Part shown: piece by piece, positions 33,403 through 41,545 of the stretch
How positions within the stretch are numbered: the first letter of the stretch is position 1
How the letters are laid out: every line of letters begins with the position of its first letter
Assembly: GCF_001746365.1 (NCBI RefSeq)
Contig: NZ_MJAJ01000031.1
Location: 1 to 64,000, forward strand
Reading direction: 5' to 3'
DNA length: 64,000 bases
Source of the DNA: Streptomyces sp. LUP30
GTDB taxonomy: Bacteria > Actinomycetota > Actinomycetes > Streptomycetales > Streptomycetaceae
Notes under the pieces: generated by a model
What the model was told of the DNA's origin: nothing
The model's input: only the letters and a program-made list of their open reading frames with translations
The model's database searches: none
Position numbers and translations under genes: made by a program

Positions 33403-34215
33403 GTGAAAAAGCTCTCCGCACGACGACGCCATCCGCTGGCGGCGCTCGTCGTCCTACTCCTCGCGCTGGCATGCACCGGGGGGCTGTACGCCGTGTTCGC
33501 GCCCGCGGGCAAGGCGCAGGCAGACGACAGCGCCCAGTCCCTCACGATCGAAGAGGGCAAGAAGCTCTACGCCGTCGGCTGCGCCAGCTGCCACGGCACC
33601 GGCGGTCAGGGCAGCTCCGACGGTCCGAGCCTGGTCGGCGTGGGCGCCGCGGCCGTCGACTTCCAGGTCGGCACCGGCCGCATGCCGGCGGCGACCTCCC
33701 AGGGCCCGCAGGTGGTGAAGAAGAAGAACATCTACACGCAGGCCGAGATCGACCAGCTCGCCGCGTACATCTCCTCGCTCGGCACCGGCCCGGCCGTGCC
33801 CACCAAGGCCGAGTACGGCCCGGAGGGCGCGGACATCGCCAAGGGCGGCGAGCTGTTCCGCACCAACTGCGCGCAGTGCCACAACTTCACCGGCAAGGGC
33901 GGGGCCCTCACCAAGGGCAAGTTCGCTCCCACCCTGGAGGACGTGGACCCGAAGCACCTCTACGAGGCCATGCAGACGGGCCCGCAGAACATGCCCTCCT
34001 TCCCCGACACCACCCTGTCGGAGCAGAACAAGAAGGACATCATCGCGTACCTGCACGCGGTCAACAGCAGCGACACCGACAACCCCGGTGGTCTGGAGCT
34101 GGGCGGCCTCGGACCGGTCAGTGAGGGCCTGTTCGCCTGGATCTTCGGTCTCGGCGCACTGATCGCGGTCGCCGTCTGGGTCGCCGCTCGGACCGCAAAG
34201 GCCAAGAAGTCATGA
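33403..34215 (+). CDS. qcrC: Diheme cytochrome c subunit of the bcc complex
   Basis: A 270-residue membrane-anchored cytochrome with two c-type heme sites, CASCH (60-64) and CAQCH (156-160), an N-terminal uncleaved signal helix and a C-terminal anchor (EGLFAWIFGLGALIAVAVWVA). In Actinobacteria this diheme protein replaces separate cytochrome c and passes electrons from the Rieske/bc1 part to the aa3 oxidase. The stop overlaps the qcrA ATG. Confidence 0.96.
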   Translation: MKKLSARRRHPLAALVVLLLALACTGGLYAVFAPAGKAQADDSAQSLTIEEGKKLYAVGCASCHGTGGQGSSDGPSLVGVGAAAVDFQVGTGRMPAATSQGPQVVKKKNIYTQAEIDQLAAYISSLGTGPAVPTKAEYGPEGADIAKGGELFRTNCAQCHNFTGKGGALTKGKFAPTLEDVDPKHLYEAMQTGPQNMPSFPDTTLSEQNKKDIIAYLHAVNSSDTDNPGGLELGGLGPVSEGLFAWIFGLGALIAVAVWVAARTAKAKKS

Positions 34216-35270
34216 GTAGCCAAGACATTCCAGAAGAGAACCTGCCCGCTGAGCAGGGCCACGCACACGGCGCGGTAGGCGTCGCGGACGAGAAGAACCC
34301 GTTCGCGGACCCCGGCCTGCCGCCCCACGAGCACCGCGTCCAGGACATCGACGAGCGGGCCGCCAAGCGGTCCGAGCGTGCGGTCGCCTTCCTGTTCACG
34401 CTGTCGATGCTTGCCACGGTCGGCTTCATCGCCTCGTACGTGGCGATCCCCGCCGACAAGTCGATCTTCGTGTTCCCGATCGGTCACCTCAGCGCGCTGA
34501 ACTTCGCGCTGGGTCTGACCCTGGGCACGGCGCTGTTCACCATCGGCGCCGGCGCGGTCCACTGGGCCCGCACCCTGATGTCGGACGTCGAGGTCGCCGA
34601 CGAGCGGCACCCGATCGCCGCGAGCCCCGAGGTCCGTGCGAAGGTCCACGCGGACTTCCGGCAGGGCGCCAAGGAGTCCGCGCTCGGCCGCCGCAAGCTG
34701 ATCCGCAACACGCTGTTCGGCGCGGTCGCCCTGGTGCCGCTGTCCGGTGTCGTGCTGCTGCGCGACCTCGGCCCGCTGCCCGAGGAGAAGCTGCGTCACA
34801 CGCTGTGGGCCAAGGGCAAGCTGCTCGTCAACATGAACACCAACGAGCCGCTGCGTCCGTCGGACGTGGCCGTCGGTTCTCTCACCTTCGCCAAGCCCGA
34901 GGGCCTGGAGGAGCACGACGAGGACTTCCAGAACGAGATCGCCAAGGCGGCCCTGATGATCGTCCGGCTGCAGCCGGACAACATCAAGGACAAGCGCGAG
35001 CTCGAGTGGTCGCACGAGGGCATCGTGGCGTACTCGAAGATCTGCACCCACGTCGGTTGCCCGATCTCCCTGTACGAGCAGCAGACGCACCACGTGCTGT
35101 GCCCCTGCCACCAGTCCACCTTCGACCTCTCCGACGGTGCCCGAGTGATCTTCGGCCCCGCCGGTCACGCCCTGCCGCAGCTGCGCATCGGCGTGAGCGA
35201 CGAGGGCTACCTTCAGGCGCTCGGCGACTTCGAAGAGCCCGTCGGTCCTGCCTTCTGGGAGCGCGGATGA
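34212..35270 (+). CDS. qcrA: Rieske iron-sulfur subunit of the bcc complex
   Basis: A 352-residue Rieske protein with three membrane helices (about 57-77, 92-118 and 165-183) rather than the single helix of mitochondria, typical of Actinobacteria. The [2Fe-2S] ligands are in CTHVGC (Cys278, His280) and CPCHQS (Cys297, His300), with Cys283/Cys299 forming the disulfide. ATG at 34212 overlaps the qcrC stop and the gene's own stop overlaps the qcrB ATG, so the three are coupled. Confidence 0.96.
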   Translation: MSSQDIPEENLPAEQGHAHGAVGVADEKNPFADPGLPPHEHRVQDIDERAAKRSERAVAFLFTLSMLATVGFIASYVAIPADKSIFVFPIGHLSALNFALGLTLGTALFTIGAGAVHWARTLMSDVEVADERHPIAASPEVRAKVHADFRQGAKESALGRRKLIRNTLFGAVALVPLSGVVLLRDLGPLPEEKLRHTLWAKGKLLVNMNTNEPLRPSDVAVGSLTFAKPEGLEEHDEDFQNEIAKAALMIVRLQPDNIKDKRELEWSHEGIVAYSKICTHVGCPISLYEQQTHHVLCPCHQSTFDLSDGARVIFGPAGHALPQLRIGVSDEGYLQALGDFEEPVGPAFWERG

Positions 35271-36913
35271 GCACGACAGAGAACCACGACAGCGCCGTGA
35301 CCCGCGACCGCGGGAAGGCGCCGGCCGGCGAGCGCATCGCCGACTGGGCCGACGGCCGGCTGGGGATCTACTCCCTCGCCAAGTCCAACATGCGCAAGAT
35401 CTTCCCCGACCACTGGTCGTTCATGTTGGGCGAAGTGTGCATGTACAGCTTCATCATCATCATCCTGACGGGTGTGTATCTGACGCTGTTCTTCCACCCG
35501 TCGATGACCGAGGTGGAGTACCACGGCAGCTACGTCCCGCTCCAGGGACAGCTGATGTCCGAGGCGTTCAGCTCGACCCTGCACATCTCCTTCGACGTGC
35601 GCGGCGGTCTGCTCATCCGGCAGATCCACCACTGGGCGGCGCTGATCTTCCTCGCCGGCATGTTCGTGCACATGATGCGCGTGTTCTTCACGGGTGCGTT
35701 CCGCAAGCCGCGTGAGGTCAACTGGCTGTTCGGCTTCCTGCTGTTCGTCCTGGGCATGTTCACCGGCTTCACCGGTTACTCGCTCCCGGACGACCTGCTC
35801 TCCGGCACCGGTGTGCGCTTCACGCAGGGCGCGATCCTGTCGATGCCGATCGTGGGCACGTACATCTCGATGTTCCTGTTCGGCGGCGAGTTCCCCGGTC
35901 ACGACTTCGTGGCCCGGTTCTACTCGATCCACATCCTGCTGCTGCCGGGCATCATGCTGGGCCTGATGGTGGGCCACCTGATCCTGGTCTTCTACCACAA
36001 GCACACGCAGTTCGCGGGCCCCGGCAAGAGCAACAAGAACGTCGTGGGCATGCCGCTGCTGCCGGTGTACATGGCCAAGGCCGGAGGCTTCTTCTTCCTG
36101 GTCTTCGGCGTGATCGCGGCCATCGCAGCCGTGGCGCAGATCAACCCGATCTGGGCCATGGGCCCCTACCGTCCGGACCAGGTGTCGACCGGCGCCCAGC
36201 CCGACTGGTACATGGGCTTCGCCGAGGGCCTGATCCGCTTCATGCCGGGCTGGGAGATCAACCTCTGGGGCCACACGCTGGTCCTGGGCGTGTTCATCCC
36301 GCTGGTGCTCTTCGGCGTCCTGCTCGCCCTGCTGGCGCTCTACCCCTTCATCGAGTCGTGGATCACCGGCGACAAGCGCGAGCACCACATCCTGGACCGC
36401 CCGCGCAACGCGCCGACCCGTACGGCGCTGGGCGTCGCCTGGGTCACGATGTACATGATCATGCTGGTGGGCGGTGGCAACGACCTCTGGGCCACCCACT
36501 TCCACCTGTCGATCAACACGATCACCTGGTTCGTCCGGATCTTCTTCTTCGTCGGACCGGCCATCGCGTACATCGCCACCAAGCGGATCTGCCTCGGCCT
36601 GCAGCGTCGCGACAAGGACAAGGTGCTGCACGGTCGCGAGACCGGCACCATCAAGCGCCTGCCGCACGGTGAGTTCATCGAGATCCACGAGCCGCTCAGT
36701 CAGGAGCAGCTGCACACCCTCACCGCTCACGAGCAGTACGAGCCGGCCGCGATCGGCGCCACCGTCGACGACAACGGCGTCGAGCGCAAGGTCACCGGCA
36801 AGGAGAAGCTCCGCGCCAAGATCAGCGGAGCGTACTTCGGCGAGGACCAGCAGATCCCGAAGCCCACTGTCGAGGAGTACAAGGAGATCACGAGCGGCCA
36901 CGGCCACCACTGA
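35267..36913 (+). CDS. qcrB: Cytochrome b subunit of the bcc complex
   Basis: A 548-residue cytochrome b with eight or more helices. SFDVRGGLLIRQIHHWAALIF and GHDFVARFYSIHILLLPG hold heme-b histidines, and PDWYMGFAEGLIRFMPGWE is the actinobacterial equivalent of the PEWY region at the quinol site. The charged C-terminal extension (after residue ~430) is typical of Actinobacteria. ATG at 35267 overlaps the qcrA TGA. The protein oxidises menaquinol in the bcc:aa3 supercomplex. Confidence 0.96.
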   Translation: MSTTENHDSAVTRDRGKAPAGERIADWADGRLGIYSLAKSNMRKIFPDHWSFMLGEVCMYSFIIIILTGVYLTLFFHPSMTEVEYHGSYVPLQGQLMSEAFSSTLHISFDVRGGLLIRQIHHWAALIFLAGMFVHMMRVFFTGAFRKPREVNWLFGFLLFVLGMFTGFTGYSLPDDLLSGTGVRFTQGAILSMPIVGTYISMFLFGGEFPGHDFVARFYSIHILLLPGIMLGLMVGHLILVFYHKHTQFAGPGKSNKNVVGMPLLPVYMAKAGGFFFLVFGVIAAIAAVAQINPIWAMGPYRPDQVSTGAQPDWYMGFAEGLIRFMPGWEINLWGHTLVLGVFIPLVLFGVLLALLALYPFIESWITGDKREHHILDRPRNAPTRTALGVAWVTMYMIMLVGGGNDLWATHFHLSINTITWFVRIFFFVGPAIAYIATKRICLGLQRRDKDKVLHGRETGTIKRLPHGEFIEIHEPLSQEQLHTLTAHEQYEPAAIGATVDDNGVERKVTGKEKLRAKISGAYFGEDQQIPKPTVEEYKEITSGHGHH

Positions 36914-36939
36914 TCGCTGAGGCGTCGCCACGCCGCAGG

Positions 36940-36974
36940 AAAGGGCCCCGTCCGGTCTTCGGACGGGGCCCTTT
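36940..36974 (+). terminator. Terminator after qcrCAB
   Basis: A perfect 15-bp stem (36940-36954 with 36960-36974) around a five-base GTCTT loop, starting with AAAGGG and ending in CCCTTT. It lies 27 bp after the qcrB stop and closes the ctaE-qcrCAB unit; its symmetry could act in both directions. Confidence 0.93.
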
Positions 36975-37097
36975 GCCGTGCCCGCGGCTGGATAGGGTGG
37001 GGTTCACCTGGTTCCGCGGCCCCGGCCCACAGCCCGGGGCCCGAGGCCGGCGACGCACGACCAGACACGACTCTCGACGACACACGCAGGAGCGGCT

Positions 37098-38162
37098 ATG
37101 AGCGCTGTGACCCCCGCTGGAGGCGACACCGCGGCGGGCCGTTCCTGGCCCGAGGTGCTGAACGGTCTGCTGTACGGCCGTGACCAGGACGCGGACGCCA
37201 CGTTCTGGGCGCTGGACCGGATCATGCGCGGGGAGGCCACCGACGCGCAGATCGCCGGGTTCGTGGTGGCCCTGCGGGCCAAGGGCGAGACCGTCGCGGA
37301 GATCAACGGGCTGGTCCGGGCGATGTACGAGCACGCCAACCTGATCGAGGTGCCGGGGCCGACCGTCGACATCGTCGGCACGGGCGGCGACGGCGCGAAG
37401 ACCGTCAACATCTCCACGATGTCGGCGATCGTCGTCGCGGGCGCGGGCGCCACGGTCGTCAAGCACGGGAACCGGGCCGCGTCCTCCGCATCCGGCGCCT
37501 CGGACGTCCTGGAGAAGCTCGGCGTCAATCTGGAGCTGACCCCGAAGCGGGTGGCTGAGGTCGCCCAGGAGGCCGGGATCACCTTCTGCTTCGCGATCAA
37601 GTTCCACCCGGCGCTGCGTCATGTGGGCGCGGCGCGCGGCCAGTTGGGCATCCGCACGGTGTTCAACGTGCTCGGTCCGCTGACCAACCCGGCCAAGGTG
37701 GCGGCCCAGGCGGTCGGGGTCGCCGATCCCCGCATGGCGCCGGTCGTCGCCGGCGTCTTCGCCGAGCGCGGCAACTCCTCCCTGGTCTTCCGGGGCGACG
37801 ACGGCCTCGACGAGCTGACCACCACCGCCACCTCACACGTGTGGGTGGTGCGGGACGGCAAGGTCGTCGAGGAGAGTTTCGACCCGCGCGACGTCGGCCT
37901 CGCGCTCGTCCCGGTGGAGGCCCTGCGCGGCGGCGACCCGTCCTACAACGCGGAGGTCGCCCGCCGTCTGCTGGACGGCGAGACGGGCCCGGTGCGCGAC
38001 GCCGTCCTGCTGAACTCGGCGGCGGCGCTGGTCGCGCTCGAGCCGGGCGCCGGGACGCTGGCCGAGCAGTTGCGGGCCGGCATGGAACGGGCGGCCGAGT
38101 CGATCGACTCGGGCGAGGCCAAGCGGGCGCTGGAGCGCTGGGTGGCGGCCAGCAACGCCTGA
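37098..38162 (+). CDS. trpD: Anthranilate phosphoribosyltransferase
   Basis: A 354-residue enzyme adding phosphoribose to anthranilate, the second step of tryptophan synthesis. The family segments DIVGTGGDGAKTVNIST, KHGNRAASSASGASDVLEKLG, FAIKFHPALRHV and TVFNVLGPLTNPA bind PRPP and anthranilate. A TAGGGT about 100 bp upstream of the ATG is a candidate -10. It is not next to other trp genes, which is common in Streptomyces. Confidence 0.95.
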   Translation: MSAVTPAGGDTAAGRSWPEVLNGLLYGRDQDADATFWALDRIMRGEATDAQIAGFVVALRAKGETVAEINGLVRAMYEHANLIEVPGPTVDIVGTGGDGAKTVNISTMSAIVVAGAGATVVKHGNRAASSASGASDVLEKLGVNLELTPKRVAEVAQEAGITFCFAIKFHPALRHVGAARGQLGIRTVFNVLGPLTNPAKVAAQAVGVADPRMAPVVAGVFAERGNSSLVFRGDDGLDELTTTATSHVWVVRDGKVVEESFDPRDVGLALVPVEALRGGDPSYNAEVARRLLDGETGPVRDAVLLNSAAALVALEPGAGTLAEQLRAGMERAAESIDSGEAKRALERWVAASNA

Positions 38163-38176
38163 CGCCCTCACGGGCG

Positions 38177-38212
38177 GTCGTCCCGCGATCCGGACACGGG
38201 TTGCGGGACGAC
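38177..38212 (+). terminator. Probable hairpin terminator after trpD
   Basis: GTCGTCCCGC (38177-38186) pairs perfectly with GCGGGACGAC (38203-38212) across a 16-nt loop, 14 bp after the trpD stop. There is no T-tract. It separates trpD from the riboswitch-controlled gene. Confidence 0.65.
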
Positions 38213-38239
38213 GATCACCTGACGTAGTTTTCTGGATCA

Positions 38240-38323
38240 GGTCATGAGTGACAGTCATGAGGCCCCGGCCGACTGTCCGGCAACCCTCCGTCCGTGGCGG
38301 GGTGCCCCGGGTGAAGACCAGGT
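38240..38323 (+). ncRNA. SAM-IV riboswitch
   Basis: The stretch begins GGTCATGAG, continues through GGCCCCGGCC and CCGGCAACCCTCC, and ends GGGGTGCCCCGGGTGAAGACC. These elements and their order match the actinobacterial SAM-IV riboswitch as I know it (P1 from GGTC/GACC, the shared SAM-binding core, then the P4/pseudoknot region). It lies ~200 nt before a class-V PLP enzyme gene and should lower its expression when S-adenosylmethionine is high. The recognition is by motif memory; a covariance-model search would settle it. Confidence 0.9.
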
Positions 38324-38324
38324 C

Positions 38325-38376
38325 GTGGACAGCAAGGTCCACGGCAAGCGCGGACCCCTCGCGAAACCAGGGGTCC
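38325..38376 (+). promoter_or_regulatory. Two hairpins in the riboswitch leader
   Basis: Directly after the aptamer come GTGGAC-AGCAAG-GTCCAC (38325-38342) and a perfect 8-bp stem GGACCCCT / AGGGGTCC (38352-38359 with 38369-38376). They may belong to the switching part of the leader, but no poly-T follows, so a simple termination mechanism is not evident. Confidence 0.55.
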
Positions 38377-38399
38377 TGGGTCGTTCGAGGGAGTCTCCC

Positions 38400-38420
38400 G
38401 TGAGCAAGCGAATGCGATAG
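38400..38420 (+). CDS. Putative hexapeptide leader ORF (MSKRMR)
   Basis: GTG-AGC-AAG-CGA-ATG-CGA-TAG encodes MSKRMR. It is preceded by GAGGGAG with 6-nt spacing, a normal ribosome site, and lies between the SAM-IV aptamer and the class-V PLP gene. It could be a translated leader that couples ribosome movement to the switch. The peptide is very short, so chance is possible; conservation in relatives would decide. Confidence 0.4.
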   Translation: MSKRMR

Positions 38421-38520
38421 GGCGTACAGCCCCGCCTCCGCATCCCCTTTCACCTTCCTCCGTGGCGGAGCCATGTCCGCCCGCACGGTGGTTCCGTCCT
38501 GCCTCTCACGGGAGTTCGCC

Positions 38521-39885
38521 ATGTCCGTCTCCACCCTTGCCGCCGCCCGCACCCTTTGTGCCCCGCTGCCCGTTCTGGGCAGTGATGTCACCGTCCCGCT
38601 CGTGACCGGCGGCGAGGTCGCCTACGCGGCCCTCGACTACGCGGCCAGCGCCCCCGCCCTGCAGCGCGTCTGGGACGACGTGGCGGCCTACGCCCCTTAC
38701 TACGGCAGCGTGCACCGCGGCGCCGGCTACCTCTCGCAGCTGTCCACGGACCTCTTCGAGAACGCCCGCCGGACGGTGACCGAGTTCCTGGACTGCCGCC
38801 CGGACGACCAGCTGATCTTCACGCGCTCGACGACCGACTCCCTCAACCTGCTCGCCGCCGCGCTCCCGGCCGAATGCGAGGTCTTCGTCTTCGAGACCGA
38901 GCACCACGCCTCGCTGCTGCCCTGGAAGGACGCCCGGGTCGCCTACCTCGACGCCCCCCGCAGCCCGCGCCAGGCCGTCGAGACGCTGGAGCGGGCGCTC
39001 GCCGAGCGCGACCCGCGGCGTCCGGCCCTGGTCTGCGTCACCGGCGCCTCGAACGTCACCGGTGAGCTGTGGCCGGTGCGCGAGCTGGCGGAGGCCGCGC
39101 ACGCCCACGGTGCCCGGATCGTCCTGGACGCGGCCCAGCTGGCCCCCCACCACCCGGTGTCGGTCCGTGATCTCGACGTGGACTGGGTCGCCTTCTCCGG
39201 CCACAAGCTGTACGCGCCCTTCGGATGCGGGGTCCTGGCCGGCCGCGCCGACTGGCTGGTCGAGGCCGACCCCTACCTCGCGGGCGGCGGCGCCAGCCGC
39301 AAGGTCACCCGGCGCGAGGACGGGGGAGTGGACGTCGAGTGGCACGAGAGCGCCGCCCGCCACGAGGCCGGCTCCCCGAACGTGATCGGCGCCTACTCCA
39401 TCGCCTCGGCCTGCAAGGCGTTGACGGAGGCGGGCTTCGACGACCTGGTCGCCCGTGAGGAGCACCTGATCGCGAAGGTGCGGTCCGGGCTGGCGGACGT
39501 CCCCGAGGTGCGGATCCTGTCCCTCTTCGGCGACGACGCCCCCCGGGTCGGCGTGATCTCCTTCGTCGTCGAGGGCTGGAACAGCTCCCACTTCGCCGCC
39601 GCCCTCTCCGCCGAGTACGGCATCGGCGTCCGCGACGGCCTCTTCTGCGCCCACCCCCTGGTCCGCACCCTCCTGGGCAGCGACCCGCAGACCCAGGGCG
39701 AGTGCGGCGCGCCCGAGGCCGCCCCGGGGGAGAAGTCCCTCAACGCCATCCGCGTGAGCTTCGGCGCGGGCACGCCCGACGAGCACGTCGACCGCTTCGT
39801 GACCGCGGTCCGCGAACTGGTCGCCCAGGGTGCGAAGTGGCAGTACCACACGGAGAACGGCCGCTGCGTCCCGTCGGTGAACTGA
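38521..39885 (+). CDS. Class-V PLP-dependent aminotransferase / cysteine desulfurase-like enzyme
   Basis: A 454-residue fold-type I PLP enzyme. VHRGAGYLSQLSTDLFENARR, TRSTTDSLNLLA, TEHHASLLPW, LDAAQLAPHHPVSV and the PLP lysine in FSGHKLYAPFGCGVL follow cysteine desulfurase order; GIGVRDGLFCAHPLV holds the Cys near the usual nucleophile position. The SAM-IV riboswitch upstream points to a role in methionine, cysteine or SAM metabolism; the exact reaction is unknown. ATG at 38521 has GGAG 6 nt before it; an upstream in-frame ATG at 38473 has GGAG only 2 nt away and is less likely. Confidence 0.85.
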   Translation: MSVSTLAAARTLCAPLPVLGSDVTVPLVTGGEVAYAALDYAASAPALQRVWDDVAAYAPYYGSVHRGAGYLSQLSTDLFENARRTVTEFLDCRPDDQLIFTRSTTDSLNLLAAALPAECEVFVFETEHHASLLPWKDARVAYLDAPRSPRQAVETLERALAERDPRRPALVCVTGASNVTGELWPVRELAEAAHAHGARIVLDAAQLAPHHPVSVRDLDVDWVAFSGHKLYAPFGCGVLAGRADWLVEADPYLAGGGASRKVTRREDGGVDVEWHESAARHEAGSPNVIGAYSIASACKALTEAGFDDLVAREEHLIAKVRSGLADVPEVRILSLFGDDAPRVGVISFVVEGWNSSHFAAALSAEYGIGVRDGLFCAHPLVRTLLGSDPQTQGECGAPEAAPGEKSLNAIRVSFGAGTPDEHVDRFVTAVRELVAQGAKWQYHTENGRCVPSVN

Positions 39886-39988
39886 CCCGGAGCCCCCCCC
39901 ACGCCCCACCCCGGGGGCGCCGTACCCCGGGGGGCCGTTTCACCTGCGGAGGGGCCGACCCCGCAGACGCGGAGCGCGACGCCGCGCG

Positions 39989-40270
39989 TTACGAGTCCAG
40001 GCCGATGGCGAACGCCGCTTCCAGGTCGTGCTGCGAGTACGTGCGGAACGCCACGTGGGTGTCCGTCCCCTCGACCCCCGGGATCTTGCTGATGCTGCCG
40101 GGGATGACCTCGGCGAGGTCCTCGTGCTGCTTCACCCGGACCATCGCGATGAGGTCGTACGTCCCCGTCACGGAGAAGACCTCGCTGACACTGTCCAGCG
40201 AGGCGATCCGCTCGGCGATCTCGGGGATCCGGTCCACGCTGGTCTTGATGAGGACGATCGCGGTGATCAC
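39989..40270 (-). CDS. Stand-alone Lrp/AsnC-type ligand-binding (RAM) domain protein
   Basis: A 93-residue protein consisting only of the Lrp/AsnC effector domain (MITAIVLIKTSVDRIPEIAERIASLDSV, VTGTYDLIAMVRVKQHEDL, then a TDTHVAFRTYSQHDLE strand and helix). There is no DNA-binding domain. Such proteins bind amino acids or act as oligomerisation partners of full-length Lrp proteins. The GTG at 40268-40270 overlaps the TGA of the rhomboid protease gene, so the two are coupled. It faces the class-V PLP gene across ~100 bp. Confidence 0.88.
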   Translation of the reverse strand: MITAIVLIKTSVDRIPEIAERIASLDSVSEVFSVTGTYDLIAMVRVKQHEDLAEVIPGSISKIPGVEGTDTHVAFRTYSQHDLEAAFAIGLDS

Positions 40271-41052
40271 GGCTGGTTCTCTCCCTCGGGGGCCGGAGCT
40301 GGGGCGGGCTTCACTCTAGTCGCCCGCCCGTCTCCCCCCGCCGCCCTTCCGGGGCCGCCCCCGGGGGCCCTCCGCTCGCCGAAGCGGGCCCACGCATAGA
40401 GGAGCCCGAGGCCGAAGCCGACCAGGTGCGCCAGATACGCCACGCCCGGCCCCTGGGAGGCCCGCCCCGCCCCCACCCACTGCAGGGCCGCCCAGAAGGG
40501 CAGCACGACCCAGGCCGGGAAGCGCAGCGGCAGGAAGAACAGGAAGGGCAGGAGGCTGGTCACCCGCGCCCGGGGGAACAGGTACAGGAACGCGCCGAGC
40601 ACCGCGGAGATCGCGCCCGAGGCGCCCACCAGGGACTGGGACGACTCGGCGTTGGCCGCCGCGTAGCCCAGCAGGGCCAGGTAGCCGCAACCGGTGTAGA
40701 AGAGGGTGAACTCCATGCGGCCCATCCGGCGCTCGGTCATCGCCCCGAAGACGTAGAGGAAGAGCATGTTGCCCAGCAGATGCACCCAGCTGCCGTGGAC
40801 GAAGAGAGCGGTGAGCGGCCTCAGGGCGGCCCCTGGAGCGCCCTCGAAGAGTTCGGCGGGCACCACGCCCCAGCGCCGGAAGTAGGCGCGCTGCGCGGCC
40901 GGCAGTCCGCCGCCGGCGCCGTACGCCGGATTGAGGCCCGAGGCGGGGCCGATCACGAAGATCAGACAGCACAGCGCGATCAGGCCATGGGTCACCGGCG
41001 CGGAGGAAGCGCCGAGCCTCCTGCGTACCGTCCCGTTCCAGTTGCTGATCAT
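40267..41052 (-). CDS. Rhomboid-family intramembrane serine protease
   Basis: A 261-residue six- or seven-helix rhomboid. The catalytic Ser is in GASGAISAVLGA, the His in VAYLAHLVGFGLG, and the helix-2 HGSWVHLLGNMLFLYVFG segment with its Asn is present. Rhomboids cleave substrates within or near transmembrane helices. The ATG at 41052 starts the conserved region (MISNWNGTVRRRLG) but lacks a good ribosome site; longer in-frame starts exist. The stop overlaps the start of the Lrp-type domain gene, an unusual partner for a protease. Confidence 0.9.
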   Translation of the reverse strand: MISNWNGTVRRRLGASSAPVTHGLIALCCLIFVIGPASGLNPAYGAGGGLPAAQRAYFRRWGVVPAELFEGAPGAALRPLTALFVHGSWVHLLGNMLFLYVFGAMTERRMGRMEFTLFYTGCGYLALLGYAAANAESSQSLVGASGAISAVLGAFLYLFPRARVTSLLPFLFFLPLRFPAWVVLPFWAALQWVGAGRASQGPGVAYLAHLVGFGLGLLYAWARFGERRAPGGGPGRAAGGDGRATRVKPAPAPAPEGENQP

Positions 41053-41235
41053 GACTACAAAGCATGACGCAGCGGGACGTACTCCCCTGGACCGCCTCGC
41101 CGCCGGACGGCCCCCGTGGACGGACGGGCGGCGAGTACCCACCAGGCCGTAGGGTTACGAGCCACACGCACGGGGGAGCCTCCGGCCCGACCCCGGCACC
41201 AGAAGCGGGACACTAGAAGGAAGCGGAAAGTCACG

Positions 41236-41475
41236 ATGACGGTTCCCCTGCCGACCGACACGACACGGTGGCGCTGCACGCTCTGCGGCAACCTCACGCG
41301 GTTCGACGTGACGCGCTCGTCGAAGGTCGTCGAGTACGTGCACCTCGACCTCGCCGGCGAGCCGAAGGTCGAGGAGCGCGACGTGGTCAGTGAGACCATC
41401 GAGTCGGTGCGGTGCCGCTGGTGCAATGCCGTGGACCAGGTGGAACTCGTGGATCGGCCGGGCGCCGGTTCCTGA
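41236..41475 (+). CDS. Small zinc-ribbon protein, function unknown
   Basis: A 79-residue protein with two CxxC pairs, WRCTLCGN near residue 15 and VRCRWCNA near residue 61, expected to bind one zinc. The segment between them is beta-rich and acidic (VVEYVHLDLAGEPKVEERDVVSE). Purine-rich GGAAGCGGAAAG precedes the ATG at 41236. I know no function. A coiled-coil NYN protein gene starts 70 bp downstream on the same strand; a joint nucleic-acid-related role is only inference. Confidence 0.8.
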   Translation: MTVPLPTDTTRWRCTLCGNLTRFDVTRSSKVVEYVHLDLAGEPKVEERDVVSETIESVRCRWCNAVDQVELVDRPGAGS

Positions 41476-41545
41476 CGGTGGGGGCCCCTCCGCTCGGCTT
41501 ACGTCGAGAGCGGGAGAGGCCCCGCACAGTATTGGGGTGTGACGG

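Noticed and set aside
39886..39988. C/G-run region between the PLP gene and the Lrp-type gene as a terminator
   Set aside because: Several C and G runs can pair in many ways and no single stable stem with a defined loop stands out.
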